Shown piece after piece: positions 1 to 6,355 of a DNA stretch of 11,857 nucleotides. The stretch covers positions 1 through 11,857 of the forward strand of contig DNFT01000054.1 in assembly GCA_003486385.1 (NCBI GenBank), in the 5' to 3' direction. Made by a program: the position numbers and the translations under genes. The notes beneath the pieces were generated by a model. It was not told the DNA's origin and made no database searches. It saw only the letters and a program-made list of their open reading frames with translations. Positions within the stretch are counted from its first letter, which is position 1; each line of letters opens with the position of its first letter. This DNA comes from Eubacterium sp. (GTDB lineage: Bacteria > Bacillota > Clostridia > Lachnospirales > Lachnospiraceae).

Positions 1-5
1 CCATT

Positions 6-833
6 CTATGGGGTATATTTTAAACATGCCATTTTTTTCTTGGTCTGCTCTATTCCTTGTTCTATTCCCTGTTCAACGCCGGCCTGATAAAGCTTTCTGT
101 CCTCTTCCTCTTTATTATACTCAAATATACTCGTCATCTCGACCTCCGAACGGTTCTTTCGAAGAAATTCCTCAAGGATTCCTTCCCTGATACACTGCTC
201 TATCGCTAATCTGACTCCATCATCAAGTGAACCCGTCTCTTTCTTATATCTTCTCACCAAAGCCACATACTGCGCGTATTCCCTCAGTGAGCCACACTGT
301 TCCATTAACTTGACATTTCTTCCATAATTCACATTAAAGACACGAACCCTGAGTTCAAGTGCAGGGTCATCCACAGGTGTCATAAATGAATCTGACAATC
401 TGTATTCACTTACATCCTCCGTATCCGCTTCCCCGTTATAAAACACAATAAAATTCGGTGTCGGCAGTTTTATCAAAGACGGCGTATATAATGACTTTAT
501 ATCAACCAGTTCACTGTACTCTGCCGAAATGTAAAACAAATCACGCAAAGGCATATTGGGATTGACCGTTGACTGGTGCTCATACAGATATATATTGGTA
601 TCCAGAAGAAATGCCAAGTCATTTTTCATTCCCATATAAACCGCATTCTCAAGTGTAACAATCTCAAGACCATCTACATCATCGTAATGCTTTCCCGATA
701 CAGCGTTGTATAATTCAAGCAGCCTCTCTTTATTTGAAAAAAGCATTCTGAACACCGTATCCTTATACTTGCGGTTAGCCTTAATTTCCTTCACAATTTC
801 AATTTCTTCGTTGCCACTGTTTTTACGGTTCAT
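6..833 (-). CDS. Rpn-family PD-(D/E)XK nuclease / putative transposase-like protein
   Basis: The product is about 275 residues and belongs by sequence character to the Rpn (recombination-promoting nuclease, formerly transposase_31-like) group of PD-(D/E)XK proteins. The visible core is KYKDTVFRMLFS near residues 22-33, then NDLAFLL and LYEHQST; the Asp and the E-x-Q are the expected metal/catalytic positions, followed by the typical NMPLRDLFY and FIVFYNG blocks. I chose the ATG at 831-833 because GGGAGGT lies 7 nt before it; in-frame starts reach back to 887 but have no such site. The C-terminus has four-residue GIEQ repeats and then stops after a short lysine-rich tail (TKKKMACLKYTP). Family members usually continue with further EQGI-type coil and a helical tail, so this copy may be short or frameshifted at a run of A. 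Rpn proteins are DNA endonucleases linked to RecA-independent recombination; the target here is unknown. No flanking transposon ends are seen. Confidence 0.85.
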   Translation of the reverse strand: MNRKNSGNEEIEIVKEIKANRKYKDTVFRMLFSNKERLLELYNAVSGKHYDDVDGLEIVTLENAVYMGMKNDLAFLLDTNIYLYEHQSTVNPNMPLRDLFYISAEYSELVDIKSLYTPSLIKLPTPNFIVFYNGEADTEDVSEYRLSDSFMTPVDDPALELRVRVFNVNYGRNVKLMEQCGSLREYAQYVALVRRYKKETGSLDDGVRLAIEQCIREGILEEFLRKNRSEVEMTSIFEYNKEEEDRKLYQAGVEQGIEQGIEQTKKKMACLKYTP

Positions 834-857
834 CAATGATACCTCCCTGTTATTCAT

Positions 858-907
858 AGAGGACATCATCAGACAGGTGCCAGACACCCCTTACGCAATC
901 GTCCTCT
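858..907. repeat. Nested inverted repeat in the leader of the Rpn gene
   Basis: AGAGGAC (858-864) and GTCCTCT (901-907) are perfect 7-bp inverted arms. Between them lies GGTGCCAGACACC (876-888), itself an imperfect palindrome (GGTGCC against GACACC, one G:T pair). It lies between the Rpn promoter and its start codon, so it would be transcribed as a hairpin. The 13-mer resembles GGTGTC/GGCACC palindromes I associate with REP-like elements in Firmicutes; that resemblance is from memory and not tested. No gene lies between 834 and 1186; that stretch holds this repeat and the divergent promoters. Confidence 0.5.
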
Positions 908-1007
908 GCTCAATGTTAATGGAATAAAAGCATAGACTCATGAATAAGAGATGCGCAACATTCGTTACACTTAGAACATAGTTTTTCAAGAAATATGCTT
1001 TAAATTT

Positions 1008-1036
1008 ATTTTACTTCAAAGTATCTTATTTGTCAA
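1008..1036 (-). promoter_or_regulatory. Sigma-A promoter for the Rpn gene
   Basis: On the minus strand TTGACA (1031-1036) is followed after 17 nt by TAAAAT (1008-1013). This matches the housekeeping consensus at 6/6 and 5/6 with ideal spacing. Transcription would start near 1001 and give a leader of about 168 nt before the ATG at 833. It is divergent from the tyrA promoter, with 34 bp between the two -35 boxes. Confidence 0.75.
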
Positions 1037-1070
1037 CACAGCGTTTGGCAATCCTCCGTATTAAAACAAC

Positions 1071-1100
1071 TTGTAAATCCCATGAGCATTGTGCTATAAT
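1071..1100 (+). promoter_or_regulatory. Sigma-A promoter for tyrA with extended -10
   Basis: TTGTAA (1071-1076), an 18-nt spacer and TATAAT (1095-1100), preceded by TGC (1092-1094), which makes an extended -10 (TGn). The start point is predicted near 1107, with an ~80-nt leader to the start codon at 1187. Confidence 0.7.
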
Positions 1101-1132
1101 AAATCAACGCAATAAAGTATTGTTGATTTATT
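1098..1132. promoter_or_regulatory. Operator-like dyad over the tyrA -10 region
   Basis: AATAAATCAAC (1098-1108) and GTTGATTTATT (1122-1132) are perfect 11-bp inverted arms separated by 13 nt. The left arm overlaps the last three bases of the -10 box and the predicted start point, so it is more likely a DNA-binding site than an RNA hairpin. The regulator is unknown. The leader is too short for a T-box. Confidence 0.45.
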
Positions 1133-1186
1133 CTGAAAATTTCAAATATAAGACAACCTTGAATTTATTATAGTAAGGAGGCTTAC

Positions 1187-2278
1187 TTGCAGATGAATAC
1201 ACTCACGGTAGGATTTATAGGTCTTGGGCTAATCGGCGGTTCAATCGCAAAGGTACTAAAGAAAAACCGACCAGACATATATACTATAGCATACAATAGA
1301 AGCGAAGCTCCGCGCAAACAGGCATTAGCGGATGGTGTAATCGACACAGCGACAGGCGAAATAGATGAAAGCTTTCTTGAATGTGACTTCATTTTCCTGT
1401 GTACCCCTGTTGAATACAATTCAGAATATTTAGGAAAGCTGATACCATTCATAAAAAAAGGCTGTATAGTAACCGATGTCGGAAGCGTCAAAGGATATAT
1501 ACATCACACTGTGGAGGAGCTTGGTCTTGAGGAGTGTTTTATAGGCGGGCATCCTATGGCAGGCTCTGAGAAGACCGGTTATGATAATGCCTCAGACATC
1601 CTGTTAGAAAATGCTTTCTATGCCATCACTCCTACCAAGGCAACTACACAGGACATGCTCGCAAGGTACATAGAGCTTGTCAGACTCACAGGTGCCATCC
1701 CGGTTGTGCTCGACCCTGAGCACCACGATTACAGTGTCGCAGGAATAAGCCATGTTCCCCACATCATTGCCGCCTCACTGGTAAATCTTATAAAGCACTC
1801 CGATGATGAGGCTGGAACCATGAAGCTCCTCGCCGCCGGCGGCTTCAAGGACATAACACGAATCGCCTCCTCATCCCCGCAGATGTGGGAGCAGATATGC
1901 ACCACCAACACGGACGCTATCGTAAAGCTGCTCGGCGATTACATTGACTATCTCTCACAGATAAAGGATATTGTAGCAAGTAAAGAACACTCCGCCATAA
2001 ATGCCTTTTTTGACGAAGCAAGACAATATCGTAATTCTGTCGCAGACGGCAGAAAGGGTCCGATTATACGTGAGCATATTGTATACTGCAATATTCAGGA
2101 CAAAGAGGGTGCCCTGTTAGATATCATAAGCAGAATAACCGCGTCACATATCAGTATTAAAAATCTTGCCATCGTAAATAACCGCGACAGCGAGGATGGT
2201 GCTCTAAAGATTTTATTTAACAATGAGCTTGACAAGCTCGCCGCAATCAATGTGCTCGGCGACTGCGTCGTACAATAA
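1187..2278 (+). CDS. tyrA: Prephenate dehydrogenase with ACT domain
   Basis: Converts prephenate to 4-hydroxyphenylpyruvate with NAD(P)+ in cytoplasmic tyrosine synthesis. The 363-residue product has an N-terminal Rossmann loop GLGLIGGS (about residues 11-18), the HPMAGSEKTGYDNA block carrying the conserved catalytic-region His, and the helical-domain motif HHDYSVAGISHVPHIIAA. A C-terminal ACT domain follows (about 295-360, HIVYCNIQDKEGALLDII), a usual site of feedback binding by tyrosine. I prefer the TTG at 1187 because AAGGAGG (1175-1181) is 5 nt upstream of it; the ATG at 1193, two codons later, would be 11 nt away. The gene appears monocistronic here, divergent from the Rpn gene and convergent with spoIIP, with 26 bp between stop codons and no clear terminator. 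The dyad over the promoter suggests transcriptional control. Confidence 0.95.
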   Translation: MQMNTLTVGFIGLGLIGGSIAKVLKKNRPDIYTIAYNRSEAPRKQALADGVIDTATGEIDESFLECDFIFLCTPVEYNSEYLGKLIPFIKKGCIVTDVGSVKGYIHHTVEELGLEECFIGGHPMAGSEKTGYDNASDILLENAFYAITPTKATTQDMLARYIELVRLTGAIPVVLDPEHHDYSVAGISHVPHIIAASLVNLIKHSDDEAGTMKLLAAGGFKDITRIASSSPQMWEQICTTNTDAIVKLLGDYIDYLSQIKDIVASKEHSAINAFFDEARQYRNSVADGRKGPIIREHIVYCNIQDKEGALLDIISRITASHISIKNLAIVNNRDSEDGALKILFNNELDKLAAINVLGDCVVQ

Positions 2279-2304
2279 ATTCAGCCACTGGAAGCAGCCA
2301 CACC

Positions 2305-3741
2305 CTACCGGATATATGTGCCTGCCTCCGGTGTTCCAATCAATTCTCTTGCTATCAGCTCCGCAAGCGGCTCCATCGCATTGATAACCTCCGCAAAGCT
2401 GTTAGTCTGCGCTCCCGCCTCAATCAGCATGCTCCTCTTACACAGATGCAGGTTATATCTGTACGCTTCGATATATATACATCTGAAAAAATCAGGATAA
2501 TATGTCTTTCCCAGCAGATACATCTGATATGTGAGCGCAAGGTTTTCCTTCAGATATGGATTATACAGATAATCTATATCTCCCTGATTATTAGAATAAC
2601 TTATTCCGTTAAAAAGCATGACCTTTGCGGTAGCTTTACCATTAATATCCGTGACAAAATGCAGATTTTCATTAACCCCATCCCTGTGCAGGTCAATAAC
2701 CATGTCAATCTCCGGGTGCTCCGCCAGCACATCCGAAATCTCCTTCTCAGCGTAGGTATATGCCTTGCTTCTGTCAAGCTTTCCCTCCACCATGTCGAAT
2801 TCCGTATTTATATGTATCACCTCAAATCCATATTTTTCTTCAAGAAGCTGTGCAAGGTAGTCGCCCACCTGCACTATCGTCATGTCACTTCCTGCGGAAT
2901 CCGCAAATGCTTCCTGTGAATGGGTATGATACAACAGTATGCATGGTCTTTTATTCTTCACCGACAAATCCAGCTTCAGAAACTCCTCCGGCTTTAATAA
3001 ATCCCTTGAAAGTGCCGTGTGTGCCGGAATTACATAAAAATTGTCATGAACAAAATCATAGTTTATCAGGCTTTCATAGGCATAAGGAATAGTGGCATCA
3101 GTCCATGGAATACTTCCGGCAGGGAGAATATAACTCTCCTGTGTGCAGCCCTGTTCATCGCCGGAGTCTCCATTATCCCTCGGTGTGCTGTCATCATTAT
3201 CGCTGCTGCCACCTCCTGAAGCTGTAGTCTGATTTTTTTCCCCTGAACCGCAGTTATTTTCATCACCGGATATGTCTTTATTGTCCGGATTCGGCACACT
3301 GTCCGGATTATTTTCATTATCCACATATATATTAGCCGCGACAACCTCCCTGTATGCTATGCCACCCGGCAAGTCACAGCTCATTTCCCACCCTTTACGT
3401 CCGCTCTCACAGCCGGCTTCCGCCCCCACTCCCGCCGCCATAAAGCGGACGAGCGGAAATATATTTCCAAATACAATAACCGCCGGATGTGTGTTCTCGG
3501 CATAATAATATAGCGGCTTATCATAAAAGCCTGCCGGACAGAATGTATTGCATGCTGTTTTTCCGCCTATCGTGACTATCTGTCTCAGCCCCGCCTTACT
3601 CAGCGCTCCAAAAGCAGGCAGAACCACACAGCTTGTCACAATGACAAACGTGATAATTCTGCTCATTGTTTTGTTAAAGAATCTATGTCCTGTCACAGCA
3701 TACTTCCACACATCAAGCTTATTGCAGTATATTCTTTTCAC
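2305..3741 (-). CDS. spoIIP: Stage II sporulation protein P (engulfment amidase)
   Basis: SpoIIP is the amidase/endopeptidase of the SpoIIDMP complex, which thins septal peptidoglycan and drives engulfment. This copy has 478 residues. It shows a membrane anchor at about 29-47 (ITFVIVTSCVVLPAFGAL), a variable region, an Asp/Asn/Gly/Ser-rich linker at about 141-199, and the catalytic domain from about 265 to the end. That domain has LLYHTHSQEAF (His272, His274, Glu277), DLHRDG (His352) and LIEAGAQTN (Glu441), which are the expected zinc-site residues. The linker makes it longer than the roughly 400 residues of the B. subtilis protein. The start is a GTG 15 nt after the gpr stop with no good ribosome binding site; an internal ATG at residue 26 (3664-3666) also lacks one, so the start is uncertain and may depend on coupling to gpr. 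The gpr-spoIIP order is conserved in spore formers. Confidence 0.93.
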   Translation of the reverse strand: MKRIYCNKLDVWKYAVTGHRFFNKTMSRIITFVIVTSCVVLPAFGALSKAGLRQIVTIGGKTACNTFCPAGFYDKPLYYYAENTHPAVIVFGNIFPLVRFMAAGVGAEAGCESGRKGWEMSCDLPGGIAYREVVAANIYVDNENNPDSVPNPDNKDISGDENNCGSGEKNQTTASGGGSSDNDDSTPRDNGDSGDEQGCTQESYILPAGSIPWTDATIPYAYESLINYDFVHDNFYVIPAHTALSRDLLKPEEFLKLDLSVKNKRPCILLYHTHSQEAFADSAGSDMTIVQVGDYLAQLLEEKYGFEVIHINTEFDMVEGKLDRSKAYTYAEKEISDVLAEHPEIDMVIDLHRDGVNENLHFVTDINGKATAKVMLFNGISYSNNQGDIDYLYNPYLKENLALTYQMYLLGKTYYPDFFRCIYIEAYRYNLHLCKRSMLIEAGAQTNSFAEVINAMEPLAELIARELIGTPEAGTYIR

Positions 3742-3756
3742 GTCAAAATGATGTTG

Positions 3757-4647
3757 CTATTTTTGCGACATTGATATATTGACCGCCTCAGATATCGTGA
3801 AGCTTATCCTCTTGACCAGCTCATCAACATCCTTCGGTGTGACATACATCCGGAACATACTCTCAGGTATAAAGTCCTGAACAACCTGTTTTCTCCTTGA
3901 ATAATCCATGCTGTCAAGCAGACCTTCAAGCGCATCTCCCACGATGGTTGCGGCATCCACGACAGTCGGCACTCCTATCGCAATGACCGGCACCCCCATG
4001 TTCCTATCATTTATGGCGTTTCTATGGTTGCCTACTCCTGAACCCGGCATGATTCCTGTGTCGGAGAGCTGTATGGTGTTGGCAAGCCTTGCCGTGCTTC
4101 GCGCCGCAAGGGCATCAATAACAATTATGCAGTCCGGCTTCAGCTCTTTTACAACTCCCATGATAATCTGTGCCGTCTCCATTCCGGTCTGTGCCATAAC
4201 TCCCGGCGATATGGCGCTCACATATCCGAAGCGCCAGTCATCCTCAGTCAGCTTCTCCGTAATATCCAGATTATTCACCACATAAGGTCCCAGCGCATCC
4301 GGTGTTGCCTCACGATTTCCAAGTCCCACCACCATGACATGATACGGTGGTTCCTTTTTCATATGCTTTTTTATAGTCTCCCTGATATATCCGGCAAGAA
4401 ATTCGGACACCTCCCTGTGGTATTCCCCATCATTTTCGGACAGTGAAGCCGTCTCAAAGGTGTAATATACCCCCTTTGCGCGCCCCATGCTCCTCTCACC
4501 TGTCTCATTCAGTATCCTCAGCCGGCTCACCTTAATTCCCGTACTCCCATCGGTCTGCTCATCAAACACTACCCCATTAAGACTTCCGTCCTCATCAAGA
4601 CTCTCCTTCGCCTCAAGCGCTAAATCTGTTCTTATCTTCAAACCCAT
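3757..4647 (-). CDS. gpr: Germination protease GPR (A25 family)
   Basis: GPR degrades small acid-soluble spore proteins during germination. It is made in the forespore as a zymogen. The product is 296 residues from the ATG at 4645-4647, chosen because GGGAGGTG lies 8 nt before it; an open frame continues to 4719 without support. The N-terminus IRTDLALEA matches the GPR self-processing region, which resembles the sites GPR cuts in its substrates. If cut at the equivalent place, the propeptide is only about 8 residues. The core shows VVGLGNREATPDALGP (Asp117) and CIIVIDALAARS (Asp178), the two aspartates expected of this unusual aspartic-type protease, then TIQLSDTGIMPGSGVGN and GVPTVVDAATI. 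It is followed 15 nt later by spoIIP and is divergent from rpsT, the conserved Firmicutes arrangement. Confidence 0.95.
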   Translation of the reverse strand: MGLKIRTDLALEAKESLDEDGSLNGVVFDEQTDGSTGIKVSRLRILNETGERSMGRAKGVYYTFETASLSENDGEYHREVSEFLAGYIRETIKKHMKKEPPYHVMVVGLGNREATPDALGPYVVNNLDITEKLTEDDWRFGYVSAISPGVMAQTGMETAQIIMGVVKELKPDCIIVIDALAARSTARLANTIQLSDTGIMPGSGVGNHRNAINDRNMGVPVIAIGVPTVVDAATIVGDALEGLLDSMDYSRRKQVVQDFIPESMFRMYVTPKDVDELVKRISFTISEAVNISMSQK

Positions 4648-4667
4648 GCTGCAAACACCTCCCAAGT

Positions 4668-4697
4668 TATTTTCTCCAAAATTTCTTAAAAAAATTC
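4668..4697 (-). promoter_or_regulatory. Possible forespore (sigma-F/G type) promoter for gpr
   Basis: On the minus strand GGAGAAAATA (4668-4677) fits the sigma-F -10 pattern GGNRANANTW at every defined position. GAATT (4693-4697) matches the sigma-G -35 GMATR at 4 of 5, 18 nt before GAAAATA. The start point would fall about at the ribosome binding site, leaving a leader of only ~15 nt. No good sigma-A promoter for gpr is seen. Confidence 0.35.
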
Positions 4698-4707
4698 GTT
4701 CCGGTGC

Positions 4708-4736
4708 TTGACAATTCAAGAAATGCGCTCTATAAT
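4708..4736 (+). promoter_or_regulatory. Perfect-consensus sigma-A promoter for rpsT
   Basis: TTGACA (4708-4713), 17 nt, TATAAT (4731-4736): a 6/6 and 6/6 match with ideal spacing, as expected for a highly expressed ribosomal protein gene. The start point is predicted near 4743, giving an ~88-nt leader. The region is shared with the upstream part of divergent gpr. Confidence 0.9.
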
Positions 4737-4764
4737 ATACAAGTATGTTTACATTAGTGCTACC

Positions 4765-4786
4765 GTGTCTGTTCTGATGTAGACAC
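4765..4786 (+). promoter_or_regulatory. Hairpin in the rpsT leader
   Basis: GTGTCT (4765-4770) pairs with AGACAC (4781-4786). Two G:U pairs extend the stem and leave a 6-nt loop. A weak outer helix is possible between GTAT (4743-4746) and ATAC (4789-4792). It ends about 30 nt before the GGAGGTG site. It could be an autoregulatory leader, as ribosomal protein genes often have, but it matches no family I can name. Confidence 0.4.
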
Positions 4787-4830
4787 TTATACTTAGAATA
4801 TTTTTATATACTATTTGGAGGTGTATCGAA

Positions 4831-5094
4831 TTGGCTAACATTAAATCTGCAAAGAAGAGAATTTTAGTTGCTGCTACAAGAGCAGACCGCAATAAGGCAA
4901 TCAAGTCTAAGATTAAGACTTATACAAAGAAGGTTGAGGCTGCTGTCGCTGCCGGCGATAAGACTGCTGCTGCTGCCGAGCTTAAGGTTGCATCTACAGA
5001 GATCGCTAAGGCTTGTTCTAAGGGTGTATACCACAAGAACAACGCTGCAAGAAAGGTTTCCAGATTAGCTACTCTTGTTAACAGCATGAACTAA
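4831..5094 (+). CDS. rpsT: 30S ribosomal protein S20
   Basis: The 87-residue basic product (ANIKSAKKRI at the N-terminus, YHKNNAARKVSRL near the C-terminus) has the length and sequence of bacterial S20, a primary 16S rRNA-binding protein of the small subunit. Translation starts at TTG (4831), 7 nt after GGAGGTG. A UUG start is also found in E. coli rpsT, where it is part of autogenous control. The middle is a Lys/Ala-rich helix (KKVEAAVAAGDKTAAAAELK). The gene is alone on the plus strand between gpr and holA, with its own consensus promoter and a strong terminator. Codon use is strongly biased (GCT, AAG, GTT), typical of a highly expressed gene. Confidence 0.97.
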   Translation: MANIKSAKKRILVAATRADRNKAIKSKIKTYTKKVEAAVAAGDKTAAAAELKVASTEIAKACSKGVYHKNNAARKVSRLATLVNSMN

Positions 5095-5141
5095 TCTAAG
5101 CCTTCTGCAACACATAGCAAGCTTATTATATAACGAATTTT

Positions 5142-5178
5142 AACAGATTATTATACCACTGCTTATTGATAATCTGTT
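5142..5178 (+). other. Hairpin in the rpsT 3' region
   Basis: AACAGATTAT (5142-5151) and ATAATCTGTT (5169-5178) are perfect 10-bp inverted arms with a 17-nt loop. It lies between the rpsT stop and the main terminator and has no T run of its own. It may stabilise the 3' end of the mRNA or block decay; this is inference. Confidence 0.45.
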
Positions 5179-5186
5179 TCTGATTT

Positions 5187-5235
5187 ATAAAAAATAACCC
5201 ATGATGGTGGCTGCCCATCATGGGTTATTTTTTAT
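5187..5235. terminator. Bidirectional intrinsic terminator shared by rpsT and holA
   Basis: A perfect 21-bp stem, arms 5187-5207 and 5215-5235, with a 7-nt loop (TGGCTGC). The GC-rich core is AACCCATGATGG/CCATCATGGGTT, flanked by an A run on the left and a T run on the right, so it works as an intrinsic terminator on both strands. The right arm contains the holA stop codon (5232-5234). Confidence 0.93.
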
Positions 5236-6215
5236 GCTGCAGAATACTTGACTATCAGCATCTCAACAGCTAATCTGTCCTCTAAGCTTCCGGTTTTCAC
5301 CGCTTCCTCAAGCGTAACACACTCTTCAAGTGCTCTTCTTAACGTACCGGTCTTAAAGGGTCTTGCCTGCGCCTGAAGCTTTCCGACAAGGAAGCCCTGT
5401 ATTCCCATCTTGCCAGCAATCGCCGCCGAAGCATTCCCATTCTCAGTAAGCTCCTTTACCATAAGAAGCTGATTGAAATTGCGCGCTATCAGAAACATGA
5501 TTCTCATAGGCGGTTCCTTGAGCGTGAGCAGATCATAGTACAGCTCAAGCGCCTTTTCCTGATTCTTCTGCGATATGGCGGTTATCATATCGAATATGCG
5601 GTTCGTGGTCTGTGTGGTGCACACCTCCTCCACATCCTCTGAGGTTATTCTCTCACGCCCCATCGTGTAACATATAAGCTTTTCAAACTCCCTTGATATG
5701 TTCTCCATAGAGTTGCCCGTCTTGGTAAGAAAAAGTCTGATTGTGTCATCATTCATCACGCGGTTCTCTCTCTTTAGAAGTCCGACAACCCACTTGATTA
5801 TGTCATTATCACTCTGCTCATTAAGCTCACTTATATAGCCCTTTTCCTTGACCGCCTTATAGAGCCTGTTCCGCTTGTCAACCTCATTCTCTATGAACAC
5901 AAGAACCGTTGTGTCCGGGAGATTCTTCACAAGCTCCACAAGCATATCATCCGCCGACGTCTTGAAAAACTGGCTGTTCTCAATAACCACAAGCCTTCTG
6001 TCCGCAAAAAAAGGCATGGTATCAGCTATCTCCGCCACCGCCTTACTGTCAGGAGCCTTGCCCTCAAAATAAGAATAATTCATAGTATCTCCGTCAGGAA
6101 CTATCGCTTTTTTCAGTCTGTCGCGGAGCCATTTTTTCAAATAGTCCTCACTGCCATACAAAAGATATACAGGCTTGAAGATGCCTGATTTAATATCAGC
6201 CGTAATATTTCTCAT
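5232..6215 (-). CDS. holA: DNA polymerase III delta subunit
   Basis: Delta is the clamp-loader subunit that opens the beta sliding clamp. The 327-residue product fits the family. The N-terminal domain has PVYLLYGSEDYL (residues 15-26) and the RRLVVIENSQFF strand, with no functional Walker A, as normal for delta. FMITAI-like segments precede the C-terminal collar domain (IFDMITAISQ, EPPMRIMFLIARNFNQLL, LEDRLAVEMLIVKY). The ATG at 6213-6215 has a weak site, GGTGAG, 4 nt before it. The stop codon lies inside the bidirectional terminator stem. It follows metF by 140 nt on the same strand with no clear promoter between, so co-transcription is likely. The holA/rpsT/gpr/spoIIP neighbourhood is conserved in Firmicutes. 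Confidence 0.95.
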   Translation of the reverse strand: MRNITADIKSGIFKPVYLLYGSEDYLKKWLRDRLKKAIVPDGDTMNYSYFEGKAPDSKAVAEIADTMPFFADRRLVVIENSQFFKTSADDMLVELVKNLPDTTVLVFIENEVDKRNRLYKAVKEKGYISELNEQSDNDIIKWVVGLLKRENRVMNDDTIRLFLTKTGNSMENISREFEKLICYTMGRERITSEDVEEVCTTQTTNRIFDMITAISQKNQEKALELYYDLLTLKEPPMRIMFLIARNFNQLLMVKELTENGNASAAIAGKMGIQGFLVGKLQAQARPFKTGTLRRALEECVTLEEAVKTGSLEDRLAVEMLIVKYSAA

Positions 6216-6355
6216 TCAACTCACCAATTCATGTTTTTAATATCTTGTCTTTGCGGGTGTTTTTCTGCTTTTTCAGATTTCTATGCCCACATATTTCCGC
6301 TTTTGCTTGTTTTCTGTTTTTGTTTTCCGGCTTTTGTGGATATTTTTCTTCTATT
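6216..6355 (-). other. Purine-rich spacer between metF and holA
   Basis: A 140-nt non-coding gap, strongly A/G-rich on the transcribed strand, with a near-direct repeat (TTTCCGCTTTTG at 6294-6305 and TTTCCGGCTTTTG at 6324-6336, plus strand). I see no terminator, no convincing promoter and no reading frame. Confidence 0.5.

Noticed and set aside
6..833. Calling the Rpn gene a transposon or insertion sequence
   Set aside because: The family is sometimes labelled transposase, but no terminal inverted repeats or target duplications are visible around the gene.
1183..1491. A minus-strand open frame of 102 codons
   Set aside because: Antisense to the Rossmann domain of tyrA; no ribosome binding site, and the tyrA frame is clearly the real one.
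2308..2331. CCGGA...TCCGG as a terminator between tyrA and spoIIP
   Set aside because: Only 5-bp arms with a 14-nt loop and no T run; it lies inside the end of spoIIP.
2446..2919. A 157-codon plus-strand open frame
   Set aside because: Antisense to the conserved catalytic domain of spoIIP, with no start signals or recognisable family.
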